Made by a program: the position numbers and the translations under genes. Below are positions 1 to 6,423 of a DNA stretch of 7,529 nt, one piece after another. The notes beneath the pieces were generated by a model, which saw nothing but the letters and a program-made list of their open reading frames with translations, ran no database searches and was not told the DNA's origin. Positions within the stretch are counted from its first letter, which is position 1, and every line of letters begins with the position of its first letter. The stretch comes from Acidobacteriota bacterium (lineage in GTDB: Bacteria; Acidobacteriota; Terriglobia; Terriglobales; Acidobacteriaceae), in the NCBI GenBank assembly GCA_025353435.1, contig JANXQR010000423.1:1-7529 (forward strand). Reading direction: 5' to 3'.

Positions 1-16
1 GAAAGACAAAAGCACA

Positions 17-37
17 GCGCGGCGCTGCGCGCCGCGC
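17..37 (-). terminator. GC-rich hairpin, possible minus-strand intrinsic terminator
   Basis: A perfect 9-bp stem is visible: GCGCGGCGC at 17-25 pairs with GCGCCGCGC at 29-37 around a TGC loop. Read on the minus strand, the stem is followed by TGTGCTTTTGTCTTTC (positions 16 to 1), which is 10 T out of 16 but interrupted. On the plus strand the hairpin is followed by CGAATCTG and no T tract. If it is a terminator it therefore serves a minus-strand transcript. No minus-strand protein gene is visible in the first 520 bases, so such a transcript would be non-coding or antisense. It could also be just a stable GC-rich inverted repeat. Confidence 0.35.
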
Positions 38-129
38 CGAATCTGTCCCGCGTTTTCCTCACAGTAATCGGTTTGGCGTGACGAACGAACTCAGCGAGCG
101 TGACCGCAGTCACCGCGAAAAGGTGGTAC

Positions 130-157
130 GCTGTGGTGTCCACAGCAGAATGGACAC
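130..157 (+). promoter_or_regulatory. Two mutually exclusive 7-bp hairpins (switch-like)
   Basis: GCTGTGG (130-136) pairs perfectly with CCACAGC (140-146) around TGT. GTGTCCA (136-142) pairs equally perfectly with TGGACAC (151-157) around an 8-base loop. The two stems share bases 136-142, so only one can form at a time. GTGTCC occurs again at 193-198 and could also pair with GGACAC at 152-157, while CTGTGG at 217-222 could compete for CCACAG at 140-145. Such overlapping alternatives are typical of attenuator or riboswitch expression platforms. There is no T tract here, so the mechanism, if any, is unknown. Confidence 0.35.
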
Positions 158-161
158 GAGC

Positions 162-188
162 AATGCCCACGCGGAGACGCGCAGCATT
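162..188 (+). other. Hairpin with GAGA (GNRA) tetraloop
   Basis: AATGC (162-166) pairs with GCATT (184-188), and CGCG (170-173) pairs with CGCG (178-181). The two stems are separated by a CCA/CA internal loop and closed by the tetraloop GAGA at 174-177. A GNRA loop on a GC stem is characteristic of folded RNA and, for this hairpin, argues for the plus strand. Confidence 0.4.
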
Positions 189-523
189 CTTGGTGTCCTA
201 GAAAAAATCTGGTAACCTGTGGCTACTCGCCGCTTCACAGCGGAAGTGCAACAAAGGAAGCCCGACCTGCAAAGCAGGTAATCGGTCAACGCCGGTTGAA
301 CCTACATTCATTGAACAGGGGCTCGACTCGAAAATCGGTTCTGTGTGCCGTGTCCGCCAGTCCGGAATGCCTAATGAACCGCGGAGAGCTCCACCGTCTT
401 AGGACGGGTTCACCGGCGCATCGCTTACGGCCCAGTGGGTCGGCTTCTCTTACTCGAGATTCGTCTTCTCTATTCTTCGGGTGCACCCCGCCTGCCTGAT
501 CGTATGCCGTATTCTCGTCTCAG

Positions 524-1354
524 GTGTATCCCGTCCTCTTCAACATCGGATCCGTGCTCATCCCCAGCTATGGGGCCATGGCTGCTGTTGGCGTTCTGCT
601 GGCGCTTTTTCTTGCGCAACGTAGCGCGCGCGTAGCCGGCATCTCGCCCGCTCACGTGTGGAACCTCTCCATCACCGCTCTTTTCGCGGCTTTGGTGGGC
701 TCTCGCCTACTGCTGGTGATTGTTAATTGGAGAAACGTAAGGAGCCATCCGCTCTGGATACTCAGCCTGGCGATGATCCACCACCCGCTGCTGGCGTCCG
801 CCGGAGCCTTCGTTGGACTTATCGCGGCGGGGCTCTACGCACGCTGGCAGCACCTGCCTCTCGCCAACACTGCGGACACACTTGCGGCGCCTCTCGCTCT
901 CGGACTGGCATGCGAACAGTTCGGCGCGCTGCTCGCTGGCTCCGGCTTCGGGAAGGGAACTGCGGTGTCCTGGGCCGTCACCTACACCAATCCGCTGACG
1001 TATCGCTGGAGCGGCGCGCCCCTCGGAATTCCCCTCCACCCCGTGCAGGGGTACGCAGGGATTTTGTACCTGACCTTGGCAATTTTGCTGCTTGTCTGGC
1101 TCCCGGCGCGGCGCCAGGCGGGAGATGTGGCAGGGGTAGCGCTGATGGGCTCGGGAATAGTGATCTATATCACCGAATTTTGGCGTGACTGGGAAGGCCG
1201 CGGTGATTTGTTCCATGGAGTGCTCGACGGACCGCAGGCGATATCGATCTTCCTTGTAATCGCAGGAGCAGTTATATTGCGAGCGCGCACGCCATGGCCC
1301 ATCAAGGCTGAATCTCCCAATGAAGTTGATGTTCCCACCGAGGCCCAGCAATGA
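524..1354 (+). CDS. Lgt-family membrane protein lacking canonical catalytic residues
   Basis: This is a 276-residue homologue of prolipoprotein diacylglyceryl transferase, the inner-membrane enzyme that moves diacylglycerol from phosphatidylglycerol to the lipobox cysteine. The start is GTG at 524. There is no strong ribosome site, but an in-frame stop lies at 497-499 and MYPVLF is a family-like N-terminus. About seven hydrophobic segments are visible (near 17-32, 49-68, 88-106, 119-138, 178-194, 203-219 and 238-253). Family marks kept are Tyr16 (E. coli Tyr26), Arg61 in the GSR motif, WAVTYTNP at 150-157, LHPVQGY at 171-177, Glu218 and Arg221. By my alignment from memory, His103, Arg143, Asn146, Glu151 and Arg239 of E. 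coli Lgt become Ala93, Gln132, Ala135, Ser140 and Ile214. The fold is clear, but normal Lgt activity is doubtful. It overlaps the next gene by ATGA. Confidence 0.85.
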   Translation: MYPVLFNIGSVLIPSYGAMAAVGVLLALFLAQRSARVAGISPAHVWNLSITALFAALVGSRLLLVIVNWRNVRSHPLWILSLAMIHHPLLASAGAFVGLIAAGLYARWQHLPLANTADTLAAPLALGLACEQFGALLAGSGFGKGTAVSWAVTYTNPLTYRWSGAPLGIPLHPVQGYAGILYLTLAILLLVWLPARRQAGDVAGVALMGSGIVIYITEFWRDWEGRGDLFHGVLDGPQAISIFLVIAGAVILRARTPWPIKAESPNEVDVPTEAQQ

Positions 1355-2412
1355 CTGAACTCCGCACGCTCATCGCAACGCCTGAAGCTGCGGGCCAGCG
1401 CCTCGATCAGTTTCTCGTCGCGCAGATCGAGGGCGTAAGCCGCTCGCGTATTCAATTGCTGCTCGAACAGGGAGACGTGCTCGTTGATGGCACGCGCCTC
1501 AAAGCGTCGCACAAACTGCGAGGCGGCGAGACCATCCTCATCACCGGAGAGCCGCACCCCGCGCCGCTCAAAGCCACGGCGGAAGACATTCCGCTTCACA
1601 TAGTGTTTGAAGACGCCGATCTTGCCGTGGTCGACAAGCCGGCAGGCATGATGGTGCACGCAGGGTCAGGCCAGAATGAAGATGAGCGCAGCCGCGGCAC
1701 GCTGGTCAACGCGCTGCTCTTCCATTTCAAATCCCTTTCCGCGACCGGCGGCGATCTGCGCCCCGGCATCGTGCATCGCCTCGACAAGGACACCAGCGGC
1801 CTCATCATTGTCGCCAAGAACGACCGCGCACACGCTGCCCTGGCGACAAAATTCTCCAGCCGAGAGATCAAAAAGACCTACATTGCACTCGTGCAAGGCA
1901 ATGTCGAACGCCCCAAGGGCACCATCGATGCTTCGGTGGGCCGTGACCCCGTCCGCCGCACCCGCATGACCACGCAACCCCTGGAGAATTCCCGCACCGC
2001 CATATCGCACTACGAAGTGGTGCGGCGCATTGCTGGACGTTTCGGCAAATTCACGCTGGTCAGGGTTCGCATTGAGACCGGCCGCACCCACCAGATCCGT
2101 GTGCACATGGCGTCCATCGGCCATCCCGTCGTCGGCGATTCGCTCTACGGCGCATCAAACCAGCTGACCGATCAAGTTGCCTCAAACGTCGTCATGTCCC
2201 GCGCCGCTCGCCGAAAATCCGAGCCGGAACGGCTCCGCCTGGGGCGAAATTTTCTGCACGCCGCTGAACTCGAATTTACACATCCAACCAGCCGGAAGCC
2301 CCTCGTGTTGAGTACTCCTTTGCCACCCGAACTCGACGACTTTCTTCGCAAGCTGGAGGGTGACATCCCCCAAGAAATTCCGTCCAAACCGGTACGCAAA
2401 CTCCGCCGTTGA
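1351..2412 (+). CDS. rluD: RluA-family 23S rRNA pseudouridine synthase, RluD-like
   Basis: The 353-residue protein converts specific uridines to pseudouridine in large-subunit rRNA. An N-terminal S4 RNA-binding domain spans roughly residues 15-66 (RLDQFL, then SRSRIQLLLEQGDVLVDG). The catalytic domain contains the RluA signature HRLDKDTSG at 142-150, with Asp145 as the nucleophile. Also present are VVDKPAGMMVH (93-103), TGRTHQIRVH (243-252), GDSLYG (262-267) and FLHAAELEFTHP (301-312). An S4 domain plus this signature fits RluD or RluC. RluD (23S U1911/1915/1917) is the better guess because rluD often lies with lipoprotein-processing genes, but the target cannot be fixed from sequence. A basic stretch of about 30 residues (268-300) lies between GDSLYG and FLHAAEL. 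Its ATG overlaps the stop of the Lgt-like gene, which suggests translational coupling. Confidence 0.95.
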   Translation: MTELRTLIATPEAAGQRLDQFLVAQIEGVSRSRIQLLLEQGDVLVDGTRLKASHKLRGGETILITGEPHPAPLKATAEDIPLHIVFEDADLAVVDKPAGMMVHAGSGQNEDERSRGTLVNALLFHFKSLSATGGDLRPGIVHRLDKDTSGLIIVAKNDRAHAALATKFSSREIKKTYIALVQGNVERPKGTIDASVGRDPVRRTRMTTQPLENSRTAISHYEVVRRIAGRFGKFTLVRVRIETGRTHQIRVHMASIGHPVVGDSLYGASNQLTDQVASNVVMSRAARRKSEPERLRLGRNFLHAAELEFTHPTSRKPLVLSTPLPPELDDFLRKLEGDIPQEIPSKPVRKLRR

Positions 2413-2427
2413 TAAAATAGGGTAGAC

Positions 2428-3471
2428 ATGATCAGAAAGCCTTTTGTGCCGGCGTCTCCTTATCGCCGGATTCCTCGCTCCCTGGGGCTCGCGCTGGTTG
2501 CGACCCTCTCAGCAGCCTTCTTGTGCGCGCAGCAACCTGCTCCGCCAGCCCAGCCTGCCGCAAACCCAGGTGCGCAGCAGCCCGCGCCCAACAATGCCGG
2601 CCAGCAGCCCGGTGCACCGGACGAAGTGGTCGGCAATCCGCTCGTCATCAATGCAAACGAAGTCAACCTCATCTTCACGGTCACCGACAGGCACGGCCGC
2701 TACATCCCTGACCTGAAGCTGCAGGATTTCGCGCTGCTCGATGATCAGAAAGCGCCGTCCAAGGTCACCTCGTTCCACCAGCAAATCAACCTGCCCATGC
2801 GTGTCGGCCTGGTCATTGATGCCAGCACATCGATCCGCACCCGCTTCCAGTTCGAACAGCAGTCCGCCATCGAGTTTCTGCTGCAGATATTGAAGGCGAA
2901 AAGTGATCGCGGGTTTGTGATGGGCTTTGATGTCACGCCGACCGTTACCGCCGACTGGACCAACGACGTGGACAAGCTTGAGACCGGCGTCAACCGCCTG
3001 CGTCCCGGCGGAGGCACTGCGCTTTTCGATGCCGTGTACACAGCATGCAAGACCAAGCTGCTAGACACTGCGCGCGGGCAAGAACCGGTGCGCAAGGCGA
3101 TGATTCTCATCTCCGACGGCGATGACAACCAGAGCCGCGTCCACCCCGACGAAGCCATCAAGGAGTGCCAGCGCGCAGAAACCATCATCTACGCCATCAG
3201 CACCAACTGGACCCCCAGCCGCGGCAAAGGCGACCAGGTGCTGAAGGATATGGCCGACGCGACTGGGGGCCAGGTCTTGTTCCCTATTTCGGTCGAAGAG
3301 ATGAGCAACAGCTTCAAAGATATCGAGCAGGAGCTGCGAAGCCAGTACGCCCTCACCTACATTCCCGCTGATTTCAAGTCGGACGGCTCCTTCCGGCCCA
3401 TCTATCTTTATTGCAACGACCGCCGCTACCAGGTGCGCGCCAAAAAGGGTTACTTCTCGCCGAAACAGTAG
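2428..3471 (+). CDS. Exported VWFA domain protein, acidobacterial VWFA-related type
   Basis: The 347-residue protein starts with a basic, then hydrophobic, signal peptide (about 1-34, with likely cleavage after FLCA). A Pro/Ala/Gln-rich linker follows at about 35-64. A beta-rich segment comes next (VNLIFTVTDRHGRYIPDLK, 79-97, then DFALLDD), which is the hallmark lead-in of the acidobacterial VWFA-related family (TIGR03436). The VWA domain spans about 124-312. Its metal-ion site is complete: DASTS at 131-135, Thr197 in GGGTALFDA and Asp230 in ISDGDD. The C-terminus has the family ending YVLTY-like (YALTYIP) and KKGYF. It probably binds a protein or ligand in the periplasm or outside the cell; the specific role is unknown. 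It begins 15 bases after rluD with only a weak AGGGT ribosome site, so it is probably cotranscribed with the two genes before it. Confidence 0.92.
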   Translation: MIRKPFVPASPYRRIPRSLGLALVATLSAAFLCAQQPAPPAQPAANPGAQQPAPNNAGQQPGAPDEVVGNPLVINANEVNLIFTVTDRHGRYIPDLKLQDFALLDDQKAPSKVTSFHQQINLPMRVGLVIDASTSIRTRFQFEQQSAIEFLLQILKAKSDRGFVMGFDVTPTVTADWTNDVDKLETGVNRLRPGGGTALFDAVYTACKTKLLDTARGQEPVRKAMILISDGDDNQSRVHPDEAIKECQRAETIIYAISTNWTPSRGKGDQVLKDMADATGGQVLFPISVEEMSNSFKDIEQELRSQYALTYIPADFKSDGSFRPIYLYCNDRRYQVRAKKGYFSPKQ

Positions 3472-3501
3472 ATTGATCGAGGCTACTTCTATTCTCGGCG
3501 C

Positions 3502-3520
3502 TCCCCGTGGTTCGCGGGGA
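3502..3520 (+). other. Hairpin after the VWFA gene
   Basis: TCCCCG (3502-3507) pairs with CGGGGA (3515-3520) around a 7-base loop, 31 bases after the VWFA stop. The position suits the end of the transcript, but AAGGAAGC follows instead of a T tract. It may be an RNA 3'-end stabilising hairpin rather than an intrinsic terminator. Confidence 0.3.
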
Positions 3521-3597
3521 AGGAAGCGGCCTCGGCAAACCTCTTTGGCGCGCATCAACGCTTTCCCGTTCCGAAACTCCCGCCCAGGTTTTCCTCC

Positions 3598-3774
3598 CGA
3601 TTTGAAAATCGCATCGATTCATTCGACCCAGCTCTCATCTCAAGCCGCTTCGATGCGATGAACTAAGAGAGCGGTTCCGATCTCACGCAGCGAACGAATA
3701 TCTACGGAATTAGAGACCAAGCGTGCTGCCGGTACGGAACCGCCCCGGCCTTGCCAAGGCTGGCAGACAGGAGG
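3598..3774 (+). promoter_or_regulatory. Chain of inverted repeats: structured leader before the cysteine-pair gene
   Basis: Three consecutive non-overlapping inverted repeats are visible. ATCGCATCGA (3608-3617) pairs with TCGATGCGAT (3650-3659), 10 of 10. GCGGTTCCG (3671-3679) pairs with CGGAACCGC (3735-3743), 9 of 9. CCGGCCTT (3745-3752) pairs with AAGGCTGG (3756-3763), 8 bp with one G-T pair and loop GCC. The near-palindrome CGATTTGAAAATCG (3598-3611) overlaps the first arm. Inside the second repeat CACGC (3684-3688) can pair with GCGTG (3721-3725). CTGCC (3726-3730) can pair with GGCAG (3762-3766), an alternative that would disrupt the others. The chain ends 5 bases before the AGGAGG, so folding could affect ribosome access. 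The remainder of this gap (3472-3597) holds only the hairpin at 3502-3520. Confidence 0.4.
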
Positions 3775-3779
3775 ACAGG
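3769..3779 (+). promoter_or_regulatory. Strong Shine-Dalgarno that fixes a GTG start at 3780
   Basis: A perfect AGGAGG lies at 3769-3774, five bases before GTG at 3780. An in-frame GTG at 3723 would give 19 more residues, but that stretch is unlike the conserved N-terminus and is made of inverted repeats, so 3780 is preferred. Confidence 0.85.
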
Positions 3780-4349
3780 GTGATCCGGCAGGCCATCTCA
3801 TGCGATATCTGCGGTGCGGAAAAGAAGCAGACGAATCACTGGTTCGTGGCCAGCGAACAGGCAGGTGAACTGCGCGTGAGCGGATGGAATTCCCGCAACA
3901 AGTTGCGCACGGGCTCCAAGCATCTTTGTGGCCAGACCTGCCTCCACAAGCTAGTGGATGAATTCATGGCCGGCACCATCGCAGGCCGTAACATCCCGCC
4001 GGTGGCAGAGATTGCATTCCCGGCTGAATTCGAACCCGATATCGATGCCAGTCTCACGTCGAAGGCTGCATACCTCGAGTCCCAACCTACACCCCGCCCC
4101 GTCGCCAGGCCGGTTGCTCTGGCTCCGCCACCACCTATGATTGCCGCGGCCGCCACCGTAGTACCCATGCAGCTTCGGACTTTGGTGGAGGCGTCCCGGC
4201 CAGTCGCCGCAGCGCCGCGTATCGAAGATATCCCGAACTACACCTCGCGCCGCTGGCGTGCCGAGGCCTGGGAACGCGAGCGGGAACGCGAACTCCACCC
4301 AGTAGATCGCCGTGCTGAAAACTCTCCGCGGCAGCGCAAGGCAAACTGA
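3780..4349 (+). CDS. Conserved hypothetical protein with two cysteine pairs (putative zinc binding)
   Basis: The protein has 189 residues from GTG 3780. The N-terminal module (about 1-65) contains CDIC at 8-11 and CGQTC at 50-54, with HWF at 20-22, RVSGWNSRN at 32-40 and KHLCG at 47-51. The CxxC plus CxxxC arrangement resembles a small zinc-ribbon or treble-clef site. I recall similar N-termini in acidobacterial genomes but know no function. From about 95 to 160 it is rich in Pro, Ala and Val and probably disordered. The C-terminus (from about 172) is strongly charged, with a WERERERE run. There is no signal peptide or membrane segment, so it is probably cytoplasmic. A nucleic-acid or protein-binding role is only a guess. 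Its stop lies 13 bases from the end of the convergent ligA gene. Confidence 0.8.
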   Translation: MIRQAISCDICGAEKKQTNHWFVASEQAGELRVSGWNSRNKLRTGSKHLCGQTCLHKLVDEFMAGTIAGRNIPPVAEIAFPAEFEPDIDASLTSKAAYLESQPTPRPVARPVALAPPPPMIAAAATVVPMQLRTLVEASRPVAAAPRIEDIPNYTSRRWRAEAWERERERELHPVDRRAENSPRQRKAN

Positions 4350-4362
4350 GGGATACTTCGCC

Positions 4363-6423
4363 TCAACCGTTCGAATGCTTCGCTAACAACTCCACCAGCC
4401 CCGCCTCGTCGAGCACCGTGACCTTCAGTTCAAGCGCCTTGTCGAGTTTGGAACCCGCTTCCTCGCCCGCGACCACGTAACTCGTCTTCTTGCTCACCGA
4501 TCCCGAGACCTTCCCACCTGCAGCTTCAATCCGCGCCTTGGCCTCATCGCGAGTAAGTGTGGGAAGCGTGCCAGTCAACACAAACGTCAGCCCCGCCAAC
4601 TGCGTGGACCGCTGCTTCTTCTCCGCCGTCATCTCCACACCTGCAGCCTTCAGATGATCCACCAGGTCACGGTTTGCGGGCCGAGAGAAGAAGTCAAGGA
4701 TTGCCATCGAAATGCGCGGGCCCACCTCTTCCACACGCTCCAATTCCTCCGCGCTCGCTGCCATCACCGCGTCTATCGATCCGAACTCCTGCGCCAGCAA
4801 CTCTGCTGTGCGCTCACCTACAAAGCGAATCCCCAGCCCCATCAGAACACGCGCAAGTCCCGCATGCTTCGAGCGTTCAATTTCCGCTAGCAGTGTGCGC
4901 GCCGATTTTTCGCCGAACCGCTCCAGGCCCACCACCTGCTCTTCCGTCAGCTTGTACAAATCCGCAACGCTGCGCACCAACCCGCGTTCGCGCAATTGCG
5001 CCACCGCTGCTTCGCCCAGCCCTTCAATGTTCATCACGCCGCGGCTGCCCCAATGCAACAGCGTCTCGCGCAGCAGGGCAGGGCAGTCGGCATTCACGCA
5101 GCGGTAGTCAGCCTCGCCTTCTTCGCGGACCACCGGCTGGCCGCACTCCGGGCAATGCGTTGGATACGAAAACTTCTCCGCTCCGCGCGGATGCTCGGCG
5201 TCTTCGACTATCTCCGCGACCTTGGGGATCACGTCACCGCCGCGTTCAACTTTCACCCAGTCGCCGATCATCAATCCCATGCGCTCGATCCAGTCGGCGT
5301 TGTGCAGCGTTGCGCGGCTCACCGTTACGCCGCCCACAAACACGGGATTGAGCATCGCGGTCGGCGTCAACTTGCCGCTGCGCCCCACGCTGATCATGAT
5401 CCCCATCAGTTGCGTAATCGCCTGCTCCGCCGAAAATTTATACGCAATGGCCCAGCGTGGCGCGCGGCCCGTGTACCCCAGCCGCTGCTGGGTGGCCTGC
5501 GCGTCCACCTTCAGCACCACACCATCAATGTCGTAGCCAAGCGTGGCGCGCCGTTCCCCCGCTCCGGCGATGAACTTCATCATCTCCTCGACCTTGTGCA
5601 CCCGACCGCGATGGGGATTCACGCGGAATCCCAATGCCGTCAGCGCATCGAGCGTGGCCTCCTGCCCGATGGCCAGGTACTCGCCCTTGCTCAGCAAGAA
5701 GTACGCATAGACATCCAGCCGCCGCTGCGCCACAATGCTCGGCTCCATGGTGCGCAGCGTGCCTGCGGCCGCATTGCGCGGATTCACGGCGGGCGCCAAC
5801 CCCTGAGCCTCGCGCTCCTTGTTCATCTGCTCGAACGCTTTCTCCGGCATCACCGCTTCGCCGCGCACTTCAAAGTCCGCCGGCACCCCCGCCTTCTTCA
5901 GCCTCTCCGGTGAAATGCTCAACGGTACGCTGCGAATGGTGCGGACGCTGGACGTCACGTCCTCGCCGATCTGACCATCGCCGCGCGTCAATCCGCGCAC
6001 CAGCCGCGCGCCTCCGTCTGTGGTCGCCTGGTAGTGCAGGGCCAGACTCAGCCCGTCCAGCTTCAGCTCGCATGTGTACTCGACAGGCAGACTTCCGGCC
6101 AGCTCGTGGACGCGCCGGTCCCAGTCGCGCAGCTCTTCTTCGGAGTAGGCATTGTCCAGGCTCAGCATGGGCCGCGAGTGCCGCACCTTCTGGAACCCCT
6201 CCGCCGGCTTGCCACCCACGCGCTGCGAGGGCGAATCGGACGTCAGCACCTCCGGGTGCTCGGCCTCGATGCGCTTCAACTCGTTCATCAGCTTGTCGTA
6301 CGCCGCGTCGGATATCTCCGGCGCATCCATCACGTAGTAGAGATGCTCATGCCGCCGCAGTTCTTCGCGCAGTTCTTCCGCTCGCTTTGAGACCTCTTGC
6401 AGTGATTGTTCAATACCGTCCAT
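4363..6423 (-). CDS. ligA: NAD-dependent DNA ligase LigA
   Basis: The 686-residue enzyme seals nicks in DNA using NAD+, joining Okazaki fragments and completing repair, and is usually essential. The domains are complete and in order. Domain Ia has YYVMDAPEISDAAYD (29-43). The adenylation domain has the active-site Lys121 in KLDG (121-124), EVRGEA (185-190), NPRNAAAGTLR (214-224) and DGVVLKVD (300-307). The OB fold has VGRSGKLTP (346-354) and GGVTVSRATLHN (364-375). The zinc finger uses Cys424, Cys427, Cys442 and Cys447. Helix-hairpin-helix repeats span about 460-580 and the BRCT domain about 606-686 (GLTFVLTGTL). Length matches the family. The ATG at 6423 gives a normal N-terminus but has no Shine-Dalgarno; a TATAAT lies 7 bases upstream. 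Confidence 0.98.
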   Translation of the reverse strand: MDGIEQSLQEVSKRAEELREELRRHEHLYYVMDAPEISDAAYDKLMNELKRIEAEHPEVLTSDSPSQRVGGKPAEGFQKVRHSRPMLSLDNAYSEEELRDWDRRVHELAGSLPVEYTCELKLDGLSLALHYQATTDGGARLVRGLTRGDGQIGEDVTSSVRTIRSVPLSISPERLKKAGVPADFEVRGEAVMPEKAFEQMNKEREAQGLAPAVNPRNAAAGTLRTMEPSIVAQRRLDVYAYFLLSKGEYLAIGQEATLDALTALGFRVNPHRGRVHKVEEMMKFIAGAGERRATLGYDIDGVVLKVDAQATQQRLGYTGRAPRWAIAYKFSAEQAITQLMGIMISVGRSGKLTPTAMLNPVFVGGVTVSRATLHNADWIERMGLMIGDWVKVERGGDVIPKVAEIVEDAEHPRGAEKFSYPTHCPECGQPVVREEGEADYRCVNADCPALLRETLLHWGSRGVMNIEGLGEAAVAQLRERGLVRSVADLYKLTEEQVVGLERFGEKSARTLLAEIERSKHAGLARVLMGLGIRFVGERTAELLAQEFGSIDAVMAASAEELERVEEVGPRISMAILDFFSRPANRDLVDHLKAAGVEMTAEKKQRSTQLAGLTFVLTGTLPTLTRDEAKARIEAAGGKVSGSVSKKTSYVVAGEEAGSKLDKALELKVTVLDEAGLVELLAKHSNG

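Larger units (their letters stand above)
60..442. other. Hairpin-rich non-coding region, possible structured RNA or leader
   Basis: This stretch has no credible ORF but many short perfect hairpins: 100-113 (GTGAC/GTCAC, loop CGCA), 130-146 (7 bp), 162-188 (5+4 bp closed by GAGA), 230-243 (CCGCT/AGCGG), 265-279 (ACCTGC/GCAGGT, loop AAA), 286-299 (TCAAC/GTTGA), 394-407 (CCGTC/GACGG, loop TTAG) and 428-442 (CGGCCC/GGGTCG with one G-T pair). The strand is unclear. GAGA is a GNRA loop on the plus strand, whereas on the minus strand 230-243 has a GTGA loop and 100-113 a C(TGCG)G loop, both classic stable RNA tetraloops. It could be a small RNA gene on either strand or a long 5' leader of the Lgt-like gene. 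I do not recognise a known RNA family. Confidence 0.4.

Noticed and set aside
118..131. T-box-like motif (AAAAGGTGGTACGC)
   Set aside because: It lacks the TGGNACCGCG core, no terminator/antiterminator pair with a T tract follows, and the nearest gene is about 400 bases away and not an aminoacyl-tRNA synthetase or amino acid gene.
211..260. Partial resemblance to RNase P RNA (GGTAAC, then GTGCAACA)
   Set aside because: The near-universal GAGGAAAGTC block upstream and the ACAGAA block downstream are absent, so the match is probably chance.
284..302. Possible tRNA T-arm (GGTTGAACC, read as GGTTCAACC on minus)
   Set aside because: The bases around it do not form a T stem or acceptor stem, and no anticodon arm fits.
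479..488. Palindrome GGGTGCACCC as an operator just before the Lgt-like gene
   Set aside because: It is a perfect 10-base palindrome, but one copy without a matching promoter is not enough to call an operator.
296..655. Short ORFs of 61-67 residues in the upstream region
   Set aside because: They overlap each other on both strands, lack ribosome sites and recognisable sequence, and run through hairpin DNA.
707..1351. 214-residue minus-strand ORF across the Lgt-like gene
   Set aside because: It has no motif or ribosome site and overlaps a clearly homologous membrane protein gene.
2515..2535. Possible lipobox at Cys33 of the VWFA protein
   Set aside because: The residues before the cysteine are Ala-Phe-Leu; a lipobox needs a small residue just before Cys. 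Signal peptidase I cleavage after FLCA fits better.
3723..3779. Longer start (GTG at 3723) for the cysteine-pair protein
   Set aside because: The extra 19 residues come from inverted-repeat DNA, while a perfect AGGAGG sits 5 bases before the in-frame GTG at 3780.
4557..5351. 264-residue plus-strand ORF antisense to ligA
   Set aside because: Pro/Ser/Arg-rich shadow frame with no motif; ligA on the other strand is complete and unambiguous.
4996..5913. 305-residue plus-strand ORF
   Set aside because: It lies entirely antisense to ligA, has a low-complexity His/Arg/Ala composition, and is a typical shadow of a GC-rich gene.
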